A DNA stretch of 64,000 nt from Amia ocellicauda (taxonomy: Eukaryota; Chordata; Actinopteri; Amiiformes; Amiidae), in assembly GCF_036373705.1 (NCBI RefSeq), contig NC_089866.1, forward strand, positions 20,622,501 to 20,686,500, read 5' to 3'. How positions within the stretch are numbered: position 1 is the stretch's first letter; each line of letters begins with the position of its first letter. This document shows positions 47,822 through 58,800 of this stretch, one piece after another. The position numbers and the translations under genes are program-made. The notes under the pieces were generated by a model. It was not told the origin of the DNA, did no database searches, and was given only the letters and a program-made list of their open reading frames with translations.

Positions 47822-50800
47822 TTAATGAACCTGAGGGACTGATGAAGTATATTCTAAGTCACTTTTCTTCCCCTCAGACTCACTCTGGTCTGACGTCAGC
47901 ACCGTTTCAACAGGAAAAGACAAGTAGTGGCTCTCTTTGAGCTTCTTTAGTTGAGTCGAGTCTCCTGGGCCAAATAAAGGATCCGTCACCTTAAATGTTA
48001 TAGAGGGCATGGTCCGTGCTCTCCGTTTGGCATTCTTCTTTTCCTGTTTGTAAGCTGCATTCATGTTGGCTATTACCTGACAAATAAGAGCAGAGAAACT
48101 GTCAAGCACAGGTCTAATCTACAGAGAAGTATAGAGGTTTGTTTAGTCTTTTTACAGTAAAGAAACTAGATTGAATAATTCTGGGAACATTGTAATTTAC
48201 TGCTAACTTGTTACAGAATAATTCAATATTAATAATCTGAGAAGCCATAATAAAACTCGGCTGTACTAACTACATTGAATCTGTCCTTCATCAAAGCTCC
48301 CATTCAGAAATAGCTGAAAAACAAAGTTTACAAACGAGAGGAGGCCATTTGACCCGTCGTGCTCGTTTGGTGTCCATTAATATCTAACTGATCCAAGGAA
48401 CCTATCTAGTCTGTTTTTGAATGTTCCCAAATTTTCAGCTTCAACCACATCGCTGAGGAGTTTGTTCCAGATTGTAACAACTCTGTGTGAAGAAGCGTCT
48501 CCTGTTGAAGGTTGCATACCAGTTGTTTCACAGTGTTCTGCTGCTCTTGCATTGCCGTGACATAGCTGGTGATGCTCTCTTGTTTGATGGGGCATACCTC
48601 TTGTCCCTGGTGGTCCTTGAGGAGGTCAAATTCAATCTTTACAAAGGAAGCAAAAAGAACGTTAACAATATATAAAGGAGAAGAATCTTCTCTGACCCAC
48701 CATTAAACTACAGTATTATCTGTTAACAAAACTGACCAAACCCAAAAAATAATAAACAAGCAGATCTCTGATCTCACACCTCATTGGGCAAGCTGGCCTC
48801 CCTGTTGAACATCACGTAAAAAGGAGTGAATTTGGTGGTGGGGTTGACGGAGTTTCGGAACACAAACAGCACGGGGTCCAGGTAGTCGTCCCAGTCCATC
48901 TGTTTCTCCGTCACCACCTGCCTGATGGCTTCTTTCAGCAGGTCACTGCTGCGGTCGTACAGAGCGCTGAGCTGGGGCTGGTCCACCGCAGAGATCTTCT
49001 GGACGATGTTCCACCGGTCACACAGCTGCTTTGTCACCTGAGGAGGGTCAAGAAAGATGCCGCTTTCAAGTAATCAGTGAAATACAGCACAGAGAGGAAC
49101 TGACAGACAAAGGGAGGTAGAGTAGGCAGAAGGATGGAAACGCAAGGGTGACAACAAGCAGTTCCCATTGCAGAGCAGCCTGATATAGAACTGGCAGGCA
49201 ACAGGAGCCTTACTGCCACCCTGCGCTGTCACCCGTGTCACATGCTGCTTGACATTCCTCACCTCTTCACAGAAATCCGGGCTTTGACAGCAGAATACTG
49301 TTTTTGCCGCTCCAAACCTATTGGCATGAAAATTTTTAATAAAAGTTAAAGCACAGGTCAGTGCCAGCATGACATATACAAATCTGATCTAACATCACAA
49401 TCTTTGCTTCAAGAATTTTCAAATACCTATACATGATACCAGCAAGCTAAGAACAGAACATATCTACTTGTTGCTCAATTAGCGTTTACTGATTTCTCCT
49501 CCAGCAGTGTCCTGGAGATTCAGGTCTAATTGCTCAAGAATCTGGGTTGGCAATCACCCACCCTTTTACAAATATCCTTTTGAGTTTCATTAAGTGCCAA
49601 AAACAAAGGCCTTTGATTTAAAAGTGTGTCATCCCACTTTATGTTACCTGTAAAAGGTTGAAGAAATGCATCTGGCTACTGACAGAGAGTCCTTCTTCTG
49701 GATTGGATGAGCTTCCACCCACTTGCTTAAATAATCGGTTATTATGACAACGTAGGTGTTATCTCTCCTTGACTCTAGAAAAGGACCTGGACACAAACAA
49801 AATCAAAGACATTTAATTGGATGACTAGACAGACAGCAGCTAGAGGCATCATAAAATGCAATACATTTCAACAGCGATGTATGGATAGCTATCATTATAG
49901 CAATGAGATAACCGTCTTTAAAACAATGTGTACTTTTACAAAGGAGATGATTCTCTCTTCACAAATCTCTATGAAGTCTGGCTTCAAAACGATGAATATG
50001 ATGAATATCCCACTTCACAATCTAAATGAAAACTGAGGGAAAAGAGGTGGGGGGGGATATAGGTCAGCTTTTTTTAAATTTCATTTACAGTTAAATACAA
50101 ATGTGTTTTGCATTACCGAAAATATCAATGCCCAGGATCTCCCATGGAGCTTCAACCTTGATAGGCCGCACTTTCCTGGACATGTTTTTATTGCGCTCTG
50201 CATGTTGGCAAGTTTCACAGACTTTAATCTAGAAAGAAACAATCATCAAAATAAATACAGAATTAATAACGAGAATCCACCTAAAATATAAAACTATTCT
50301 TGCCCTGTAATGGAATGAAATAGTTTGTAAGACTAATTTGTAAACTATAAACCCTATTTTCATGTATATAACCAGGTCTCATTTACTAAAGAGAGCCTTA
50401 CTTGTTGTAGAGTTATGTAAAACTAAAAGATAGTAAAATGGATGGTTGTGGTTCTGTCTCCTTTAAATTCAATTAACCTTCCAAAACCACAATGTAAATA
50501 TACTGACTCGCTGTGGAGAATTTTTAAGTCATTTTACTAGTAGAAGAGATAATAATCCACTTGTGCTATTGAGAGGATTTCAGTTTAGGGGTGAATCAAT
50601 TGGTGCAGCTGCGCATACCCAGTCAACCACATCCTTCACGATCCCCAGCCAGTAATATTTGCTCTGGATCCTGTGAACCGTTTTCTTTTGCCCCAGATGA
50701 TGGCCGATGTCATTGAAATGGCATTCGAGGAAAACCTGGCGTTTCCTCTCCGCATCTATCACGACTTCCCGCTTTTCTTCTTTTTTCTGGCCCACATAAT

Positions 50801-52040
50801 ACAACCGACCCTCTGTGAACAAATACATCGCTGTTAAACATACATACATACATAGGTGTTAAGATTATGAATAAAATATGTACACCCTCCCCACTTGTTC
50901 TGTGAGATGCAACATCGAGAAGAATGAAAACTGCATGTAAGGGACTTAAAGGGCTCCTTTTGCAGACATGACTCGTAGCTTGTATAAGTTCAAAACACAC
51001 TTACAAAAAAGATTGCATACATAGAAAACACTTATGCACTACTGTCAGGGAGTGTTTCTGGGCTTATTCAGTGTTAAACCAAGAAAGGGTGATGCATTTC
51101 TGCAGAAGAAACCAATTCATTCCAACGCGATTCTCTTTGCAAAGCATCTGGCACCTGCATCCGTATTGCTTCATATTGGTGAAGAAATGATGCAAGCACA
51201 ACGTTGTGGGGAGGTTGTTGCTTTGTCGTTCGCTTCTTTTCTCTATGGGTGTGGTAATGCATGATACTCAAATCATGGATCGCTCACTATCTTGTATCTA
51301 TCGGTACCGTCTACGTCTCTGCACTGCCCCCACCAGCTGCCACAGCCCCCCTACCTTCAATAATGAATTTCTGCGCGTATCGTTTCAGGTTTTTCTTGCG
51401 AATGGGACTCATGGTCTGAGGGTAGCAGCCCTCGGCCAGAAAGGTGTGGATATCTTCCAATCTGTTGGACGTGGATTCAACTACCTCCTCCTCTGCCACT
51501 TGCAGCGAGTCCATACTCAACATCTGGACCGTCTCCAGGTGCCGCCGCACCGAAACGCAAACGATAAGAAATCTGTGCACAGGGTATGGTCCCCTTCTCA
51601 GGAATGGGGCTATCGGGGGTGACGGTGTCTGATCTTGCGTGTGTCTTGTGCATCAACGGAATTGGCGCGGCGAGCTCAGCGTCTTCTTGTTGCTAGTGGA
51701 AGGCGGAAGACTTTTACCGACGGACCGCAAGGAAGCCCGTCAGATTACATTTAAAGACACAGGACTAATTTATCGCTGTCTGAACCACCCACTTAATGGA
51801 TTTTGTTTTACCCCTGAGTGTTGCTCTGCATATTTACACGCCTTATAAGACTCAAACACAATTACCTTCTACCGCGAAATTCGCTGCACACCTTCGTATG
51901 GTCCTCTTTTTGTGATCAGGGAGGTGCTTGGAGTATCGCCCCTTGGTGATGTATTGATAGACGTGCTTGTACCTCTTCACAGACTCGGCACCGCTGTCAC
52001 ACTTCCCCTCTTGCTGCTCCGCCTTAATGGCCGTTGTCAT
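47822..52040 (-). CDS. Domesticated GIN-family (gypsy-type) integrase, probably GIN2-like; 9 exons
   Basis: Host gene derived from a transposon integrase; cellular role unknown. Exons in transcript order: 52040-51866, 51492-51355 (start least certain), 50812-50619, 50228-50117, 49786-49648, 49317-49263, 49037-48780, 48636-48520, 48076-47822. The frame closes over all nine, giving 480 residues. Residues 30-58 and 76-104 are two copies of a basic 29-residue module, found once in GIN1. His136, His142, Cys173 and Cys176 form the HHCC zinc finger. The integrase core runs from Asp204 (GIDIF) through TDYLSKWVEAHP and LFVFRNSVNPTTKFTPF. The expected second Asp is Cys263 and the Glu is Asp299, with 35 residues between, so strand-transfer activity is unlikely. 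The C-terminus lacks a chromodomain. No LTRs or terminal repeats flank it. GIN2 is favoured over GIN1 because the sequence is divergent, but the choice is tentative. Confidence 0.88.
48325..48513 (-). mobile_element. CR1-like LINE 3' end in intron 8 of the integrase gene
   Basis: The minus strand encodes the characteristic CR1 C-terminus: RRRFFTQ, then after a one-base shift HRVVTIWNKLLSDVVEAENL and GTFKNRLDRFLGS. The 3' UTR that follows includes CAAATGGCCTCCTCTCGTTT (about 48332-48351), typical of CR1-type repeats in fish. The segment begins within about 10 bases of the exon 8 splice donor (GTATGC at 48519). Confidence 0.8.
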
Positions 52041-52309
52041 CGCCGACCCTGAGAACCGAAAGACAAAAGCATTGCCTGTGTACATTTTTTATTTTTTTTA
52101 CACACTTTTCTCCCGACCCATTCATTGTTACAGCACATTTCTCTCCGGACGTATTTCGTGACGGGACAAAACACAACGCACTTCCGGGGGCGTGTTTATC
52201 TACAGGTTTGTTATATGTATACAAAAGCGTGCACACACTGCATTTGCGTAAAACAATATATGAAAATATAGGTTTTATTTTTATCGCACGATAGCTAAAT
52301 ATATAAATA
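52041..52309. promoter_or_regulatory. Bidirectional promoter region, integrase gene / ogfod2
   Basis: The minus-strand integrase ATG (52040) and the plus-strand ogfod2 ATG (52310) are 269 bp apart, so both 5' UTRs and promoters must lie in or overlap this interval unless non-coding exons exist upstream. It contains an ETS/GABP-type site ACTTCCGG at 52180-52187 and a GTGACG CRE half-site near 52158. ETS sites are common in head-to-head vertebrate promoters. Confidence 0.6.
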
Positions 52310-54589
52310 ATGGAATCTAAGACGTGTCCCACGAGAGATGCATTTTACTCTTGCGCCTGCTTTTACACGGACAATATTTTTCTTGAAGAATACAAACTGC
52401 ATATCCGATTTCTCTCTGAGCAGCAGTTTAGACAGGATTACCAACTGGTAAGTAGTAGCTATCCCTGCTGCTGCTGGTGGTGGATGTCGCAAGTTATCAT
52501 CACAAGGCTCCTGTACTTCTTAATGTCTCTGCCATTTCAAACACACATTGCAGGTGCTGAGAAATCGTGGATGCACTACTAACAAGCAGTTCGAGGAAAT
52601 CCTGCACAAGGTACCGGTGGCTTAATCAATGAACGAAATAAAAAGCTAAAATCAATGTTATCCAAACCTAAGTGGAAACATCTCCTATGGTACATTCAAT
52701 GAAGATATGTTGATTTTAACAGTGAAAAACGGTCGTGCATATTCACCACGATATTTAAAATCTGTGTCGTCGTCCCTACAGATTGGCTCAGAGATTCAGA
52801 TTCGGCGACAGCTGGACGTGAACTCTGCACAGAGAAAGGCTCTTATATGTGAAGTTTACAAGCCATTGCACAGACATCTGTACTCCTTACAGGTACAGTT
52901 AACACGGATGTTGTTCCTCTTCAATATGTGATAACGCAGTTAGAATTGAAGACTACAAGTTGTACTAATACATAAGAAAAGAAGACATTTCCCATCCATA
53001 ATTTGACCACCAAAAATACAATACATTTTAAATCAAAGCATTAAAATGATGATGATGATGATTAGTAGTAGTAGTGTTTAAAGCACAAGAGGTTTGACTT
53101 CTTGTGTTTTCTTAGGAATCGTACCTGGCCCCTGAATTTCTCGAAATGGTACGCTATTCACATTCAAAAGATGCCAGTGCAGAAGGCCTGCTCAATTTCA
53201 TGCAACCAGTGGCAGGTAATACAAATATTGCATTATTGCTAGTAAATGCTAAATGACTAACAAAAGTCTTCAGGTTCTTTACAATTTACATCTTAAATCC
53301 AAAGATGGATGTAAATTGACTTAATTATACGATACAATATAAAATTCATTTATACATTGAATATTGATCCAATTTGAATGATTTAAATGTACAGTTCTCA
53401 GACACAGTGGGTACAATGTTGATCTAAGACCACCACTGTCTATTGTTTTTTGCATAAGGAGCACAAAGAGTATATCGCTTCCCGGTGTTCACCAGTGAAT
53501 TCTGCACAGAGCTGATTGCAGAACTGGAGTATTTTGAGCAGTCTGACGCACCCAAAGGCAGGCCTAACACCATGAATAACTACGGAGTAAGATTAACCAT
53601 TGAGTCATAAAGTCACAGTAAGGGATTATTATTATAAAAAGTAAATAGAGCACAACAAGTTCTTCACTATCTTGTCCATATGGCTCCATCTCCTCTCTAA
53701 TACAGCCTTGTGCATTAATTCCCTGAAACAGATTTTACTGAATGAGCTTGGATTCGATGAAGGCTTCATCACCCCTCTGAGAGTGGACTACCTCAGTCCC
53801 ATTACAGCGCTCCTGTACCCAGAGTGTGGAGGGGACTGCTTGGACAGCCATAAAGCATTTGTGGTGAAGTACGCCATGCATGAGGACCTGGACCTCAGCT
53901 ATCACTATGACAATGCAGAGGTCACACTCAACGTGTCTCTGGGGGAGGATTTTGTGGAGGGAAACTTGTACTTCGGAGACATGAGACAGGTAGGCAAGAC
54001 AAGGAAGTTGGCAGCACCACATGGGGGTAGCATGTTTCTGTAGTCACACTTCATTTAGTATTACAAATATATAAAAAATACTTTATAAAAGGCAAAAGTA
54101 GCTGCTGGGCATTTGAAAATGGTGGCCTGATTTTAAGTAACATTTGTAGTATCAGATCTTTAGGTATTTGGATGTGTAACGTGATCACACTATTATGCAG
54201 TTACAGGCCTATAGGCTATATATACAGATACACATATTGCATTATTGTAGTAATAGCACAGTAGTGGCACTAGATCTCATAGCATCCGTGTCCAAATTGT
54301 GCCCGTCTCTGTGCAGGTGCCCCTCAGCGAGTCGCAGTGCGCGGAGGTGGAGCACCGTGTGGCGGAGGGCCTCCTGCACCGGGGCCAGCAGATGCACGGC
54401 GCCCTGCCCATCACCGCCGGCCGGCGCTGGAACCTCGTCGTGTGGATGAGATCCTCCCGGGAGCGGAGGCTGCGCTGCCCCATGTGCAACAAGACACCGG
54501 ACCTGGTGCCAGCAGAGGGATTTGGCGACGGGTTCACACAGGGCTCCCAGTCCCCATCTGCCCCAAATACACCATGTACCTTAACTTGA
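52310..54589 (+). CDS. ogfod2: 2-oxoglutarate and iron-dependent oxygenase domain protein 2 (7 exons)
   Basis: Predicted Fe(II)/2-oxoglutarate dioxygenase of the prolyl-4-hydroxylase type; substrate unknown. Exons: 52310-52447, 52554-52610, 52782-52892, 53116-53215, 53459-53586, 53732-53989, 54317-54589. The frame closes at 354 residues (human 350). The N-terminus has the family pattern YSCACFYTDN and LHIRF. The catalytic domain has FEQSDAPKGRPNTMNNYG, the metal-binding HYD (His236, Asp238) in HYDNAEVTLNVSLG, the distal His291 in LHRGQQMHG and the co-substrate Arg300/301 in AGRRWNLVVW. A cysteine pair (CPMCN) follows, then the conserved GFGDGFT tail. All key residues are present. It is head to head with the integrase gene and upstream of arl6ip4 on the same strand. 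Confidence 0.96.
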
Positions 54590-55765
54590 ACTAACACTGT
54601 CTGATACGATATCTGGCCACTATGTCTGTATCTAATCCTGAGACTCGTTCAGTGTATGTATAAGGAAATCAGTTATCATTAATGTGTTGTATTGTGAAGT
54701 GCACTAGTAGGAACGCCTTAACGGCAAACGGAACTGTTCACCTGGCCAGTCTTTCTAGGGGGACGTGATTAGCGGCTGCACATATTTGTGTTTGGGGACG
54801 GAAACTTAATTGAAGCGTCTTCGGTCCAGTAAACATCTACATATCCATGAACGATTGAGTTACTTTTAAAAGAAAATAAAACAAACAAGTCTGCTTATAC
54901 ATAAACGTATCCTTAAAGTTAGTGCATCTCCGGCGTGTAGTTATTTCATTCAACCGACTGCATTGAAAACCGTAAAATCATTTCACGATATTGTCTTACC
55001 TCGTGGAAGTGGATTGCACATGTGTCCGGAGTTCCTGCGTCCACGTCTCTACAGTTGTCGCCGATCGCCTTGAAAGGTAAGTAGGAGTTTCATTTATAGT
55101 TGCATTAAGTGAAGCTCTGCCAAATTGTGTCCGCAGCGAGAATATGGCTTTCTCTCTGGCGCGCCTGCGCGTTCTGCGCTTTAGGACCTTAAAAGCCCGT
55201 GACGCCACCTCAAAGCTGCACCGATCACCCTTTACATTCACTACCGCTCTGTTAATACAAACATACATGCCATAACACATTGTTTTTCCCCTTACACATG
55301 ACATGTGCAAATGGTTGTTTAGAACAATATAACACCAAAGCACCTATTCGTACCATATTAATAACTCAGTTTTAGTGTATAGAGGAATTCCTGTGCATCG
55401 AGATTGGTGTGAGCAAACTCTCAGCTTGATTACATGACATTGACATCATGCTATTTGAAGCGGTACATATCTGCAAGTGTTGTGAAACAGAAGCCTAATT
55501 ATCGCATTGTGTCACCGTTAACTGAACTGTGCTCTCCTCAGCAAGTGTTCCCCTGTGTATCAATTGTGACTGATGACAATGGAGTTTGAGTGACACTCGC
55601 AGTAGTTGGTGGTCTCCCGTACATCCCCAGTGTGTCTTCATCCTCTTGTGGGAAAGCAAAATTAGTTCTATCCACACACTTTGCTGTGGAGGCCCAGTGC
55701 TGTACATGTGACTATTGTTGTTGTCCCAAAAGGTTCGTAAGACTGGGCTGAGCTGAACAGGTGTG
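54590..55765 (+). other. ogfod2 3' UTR and arl6ip4 5' region
   Basis: No coding exon. A GC-rich patch at about 55010-55210 includes a near-NRF1 motif (GCGCGCCTGCGCG, about 55160-55172) and a good + strand donor (AAAG|GTAAGTAG, exon end about 55074). An acceptor at about 55731 (CCCAAAAG) then leads into the arl6ip4 ATG at 55766. This suggests a non-coding first exon of arl6ip4 ending near 55074. A minus-strand donor-like site (CGAG|GTAAGAC) near 55001 means the patch may fire in both directions. Confidence 0.4.
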
Positions 55766-55860
55766 ATGGAGCGCGGCCGGTCCAGGGACACGTCTGCAGG
55801 GCGGAGCGAGAGCAGGCACACGCAGGAGAAAAAGGAGGGAAAGAAGAAGCGACGGAGGAG

Positions 55861-55891
<31 letters not shown>

Positions 55892-58800
55892 AGGAGCAGC
55901 GTGAGCCCCTCCTCCAAACCAAGACAAGACCCTTCCAGCAAGAGCCAAGGTCCTGCTCCCTCCTCACACCCTCAATGTGTCTTAGAAAATGAACTGCATG
56001 CACAAAGTCACCACCCGCCCCTTCAGAGATCATTAAATGGCGAACCCAAGAAATATGAAATGGAGATTGCGATTAGGATCTTAATTCCATATAATTTTTA
56101 AGAAACATTATTTTCCTTCATGGCAGGAAAGAGAACAGCTTCTCAAATGTGTCTAATGCTTTTAATTGGGCTTAATATTCCCGAGTGTGAGTGGCAGTGA
56201 ACGCTCCTGTCTGTCTGCCACGGACCGGGGATATTAACATGAGTGGGTGCTTATGTCTCTGCAGATGACAAGAAGGAGAAGAAAGTCAAAAGGAAGAGGA
56301 GCGCGTCTTCGTCCTCGTCTTCATCGTCTGGCTCCTCCTCCTCCTCATCTTCTTCCACAACAGAGTCCAGCAGCAGCGAGGCCAAGAAGAAGAAGAAGGC
56401 CAAGCGGCGGCTGAAGAAGATCAAATCCCGCGAGAAGAAGGCAGAGAAGAAGGCGATAAAGAAGGAAAAGAAGAAGCAGAAAAAGCTGAAGAAGAAGATG
56501 AAGAAGCTGAAAAAGAGGATGGAGAAAGCAGCAAGGGAGGCTGTCCCCATCATGCTGCCTGTCCTCCCTGTGGAGAAGCCGCCCAGCTCCCTGGAGACAT
56601 GGCAGAGCGAGACGGCAGAGGAGCACGGCCCAGGTCAGGAGGGAAATGGGGCGGCGCTGTACAATTACATGAAGTCCCTAGAGGGGGGTTCCTCCGTGGT
56701 GACTGCCATTCCACTGAGCATCACACAGTTATGAAATCCACAGATCTTGTGGAGAAGTAGCACTTTTAACCCTTCCCTTAAACTGTGGTGGAGGGGTTTA
56801 ATGGCATATTCGAAGATATTTAACTTTACAACCTTGAATTACCCTTGGCTTAAATTGGGGACCAAAAAAGGTCCCACTAAGTCGGTTCCTATCTATATTG
56901 TGGTACTGAAGGAACACTGTGAGGCGTTTCCTTGCATGTGTAATACGTTGCATTTTAATCGATGGTGTTAGTTAGAGAGAGCGGGCAGTTGGGTAAATGA
57001 TACTGTTTATTTGGTTAAAGTATTTCACATTTTACAAAATTAAAAACAATTCCAATTTTAATACTTATGATTAAAATCGTTTAAAATATCAGTTCTTAAA
57101 ATCACTTAAAATTTTTAAAATCTTTGTGATTTTTAACAAAACTAAAACAATAAACTTTAAAATAAACGTGCTCAAATCAAATAAAGAAAACGTGATAAAA
57201 GCAAAAACTGCACACCAAAAGAGGAGTCAAATACATTGAAAATAACTGAAAATGCATTAAACAAATTAAAAAAACAATTAAAAAGTAAAAATAAAAAACA
57301 AACAAAAAAGTCTAATGCATTTTAAATTAAACCCAAAACGGTCAATGTATTTGACAAAAAAAAATATAACAAAACTCTACCAAAAACCCTAAACAGTGTG
57401 ATTTAAAAACAACTAAATCTTTAAAAACAATTAAGATTCATTATTTAAAATCTTCTTTTAAAAACAATCATTCTTAAAATCTTTAAAAGATCTTTAAAAG
57501 ATCTTGGACTCGGGCTCCAGCAGGGGGAACTGACCGTCCCCGGAGGTGGGTCCCATCATGGGATCCTGAGCTCCCCCAGATCTTGTATGCGCCAGTTCTT
57601 AAAGGCTTCCTCCTTGCCCCTCTGATGGACCTCCAGATTGACGTAGTCTTTCACAAACACCATGCCCCTCCGCGCGATGACGATCGGGTCCAGCTCCTGC
57701 TTATTGAACAAACAGATGTTCCGTCCCTCCCACAGTGCCTGCTTCACTGCGCAGACGACACGCCACCAGCACCTCAAGGTAGATGTAGAAATTCCCTTGG
57801 CTGGACCGTATAGGATCTGCTGGGCGGTCGCCCGCGCAGGAACGGCGAACCTGTGGAGGAACGGAGAAAACAGGAGCCAGACCCTGTGGGCGGAGGGGCA
57901 CTCACTAAAGATGTGAGCCTCCGTCTCCTTCCCCAAGCAACCCTTATAGGGGCAGGTGTCATAAGGAGCTATGCCCCTTCTGTGCATAAACACTCGGGTG
58001 GGGAGACACCGACTCACAGCCATCCAGGAGACATCTTTCTGCGTGTTCGTGAGGCAAACGTGCGTAGCGTTAGCCCAGATAAACCGGCAGGTTTCAGGAG
58101 GGAAATCTTCTATCCGGCTGGTCTCCTGGGCAGATCTCATCTGACTACAGATGGTCTTATAATCCCAGGAGGCCAGCACGACTTTATGGAGGCCTACTTC
58201 GAGCGCAAAGGCTCGGAGCGCCCTGTAGAACGGCGGGGGATCCCACGAGTGCGGCCTGGTGTTGTCCATGGCGCAGAGGCCGAATGGTCTCAGGCTGCTG
58301 GCAAAATAAAAGCGGTTCATGAAACTCACTTTCTTGCCAGCAGCCTGGATGTTCTTAACCACATAGGCCAGCCCCTGCGCCTTTATCAGCCGCACAACGT
58401 CCGGGACCCCCCTGCCTCCATCCAGGGTACCCTTCACCATCTGCACTCTTTTCAGCCTCTCCATTTTGCTCCCCCAGACAAACCGAAATATAATTCGGGT
58501 CACTAGTTTTGCGATACCCTTGTCTGGGGGGAAGATCATTCCTACGTAGAGGAGTATCGGGAAGAGGATGGCCTTTACGACCAGCACCTTACCAGCCATC
58601 GTCAAGGTCCTTGTGCTCCAGCCGTGGATCTTCCTTTGGACCTTTGCTATGGCCTCCTCCCAGCTCCGGGTGCCCGTGTTGGTCCCGTCGATCGTGATCC
58701 CCAGAACCTTGATAAACGGCTTCACAGGGAACACGGTCGGCGGGCCCCGGCCGACAGGCCATGCCCTGGAGAGGTAGACCTCGCTCTTGGCCTTATTCAC

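Noticed and set aside
55495..56626. Minus-strand ORFs of 93-148 codons rich in Glu, Leu or Phe
   Set aside because: They are reverse complements of the Ser/Lys-rich arl6ip4 exons (low-complexity shadow frames).
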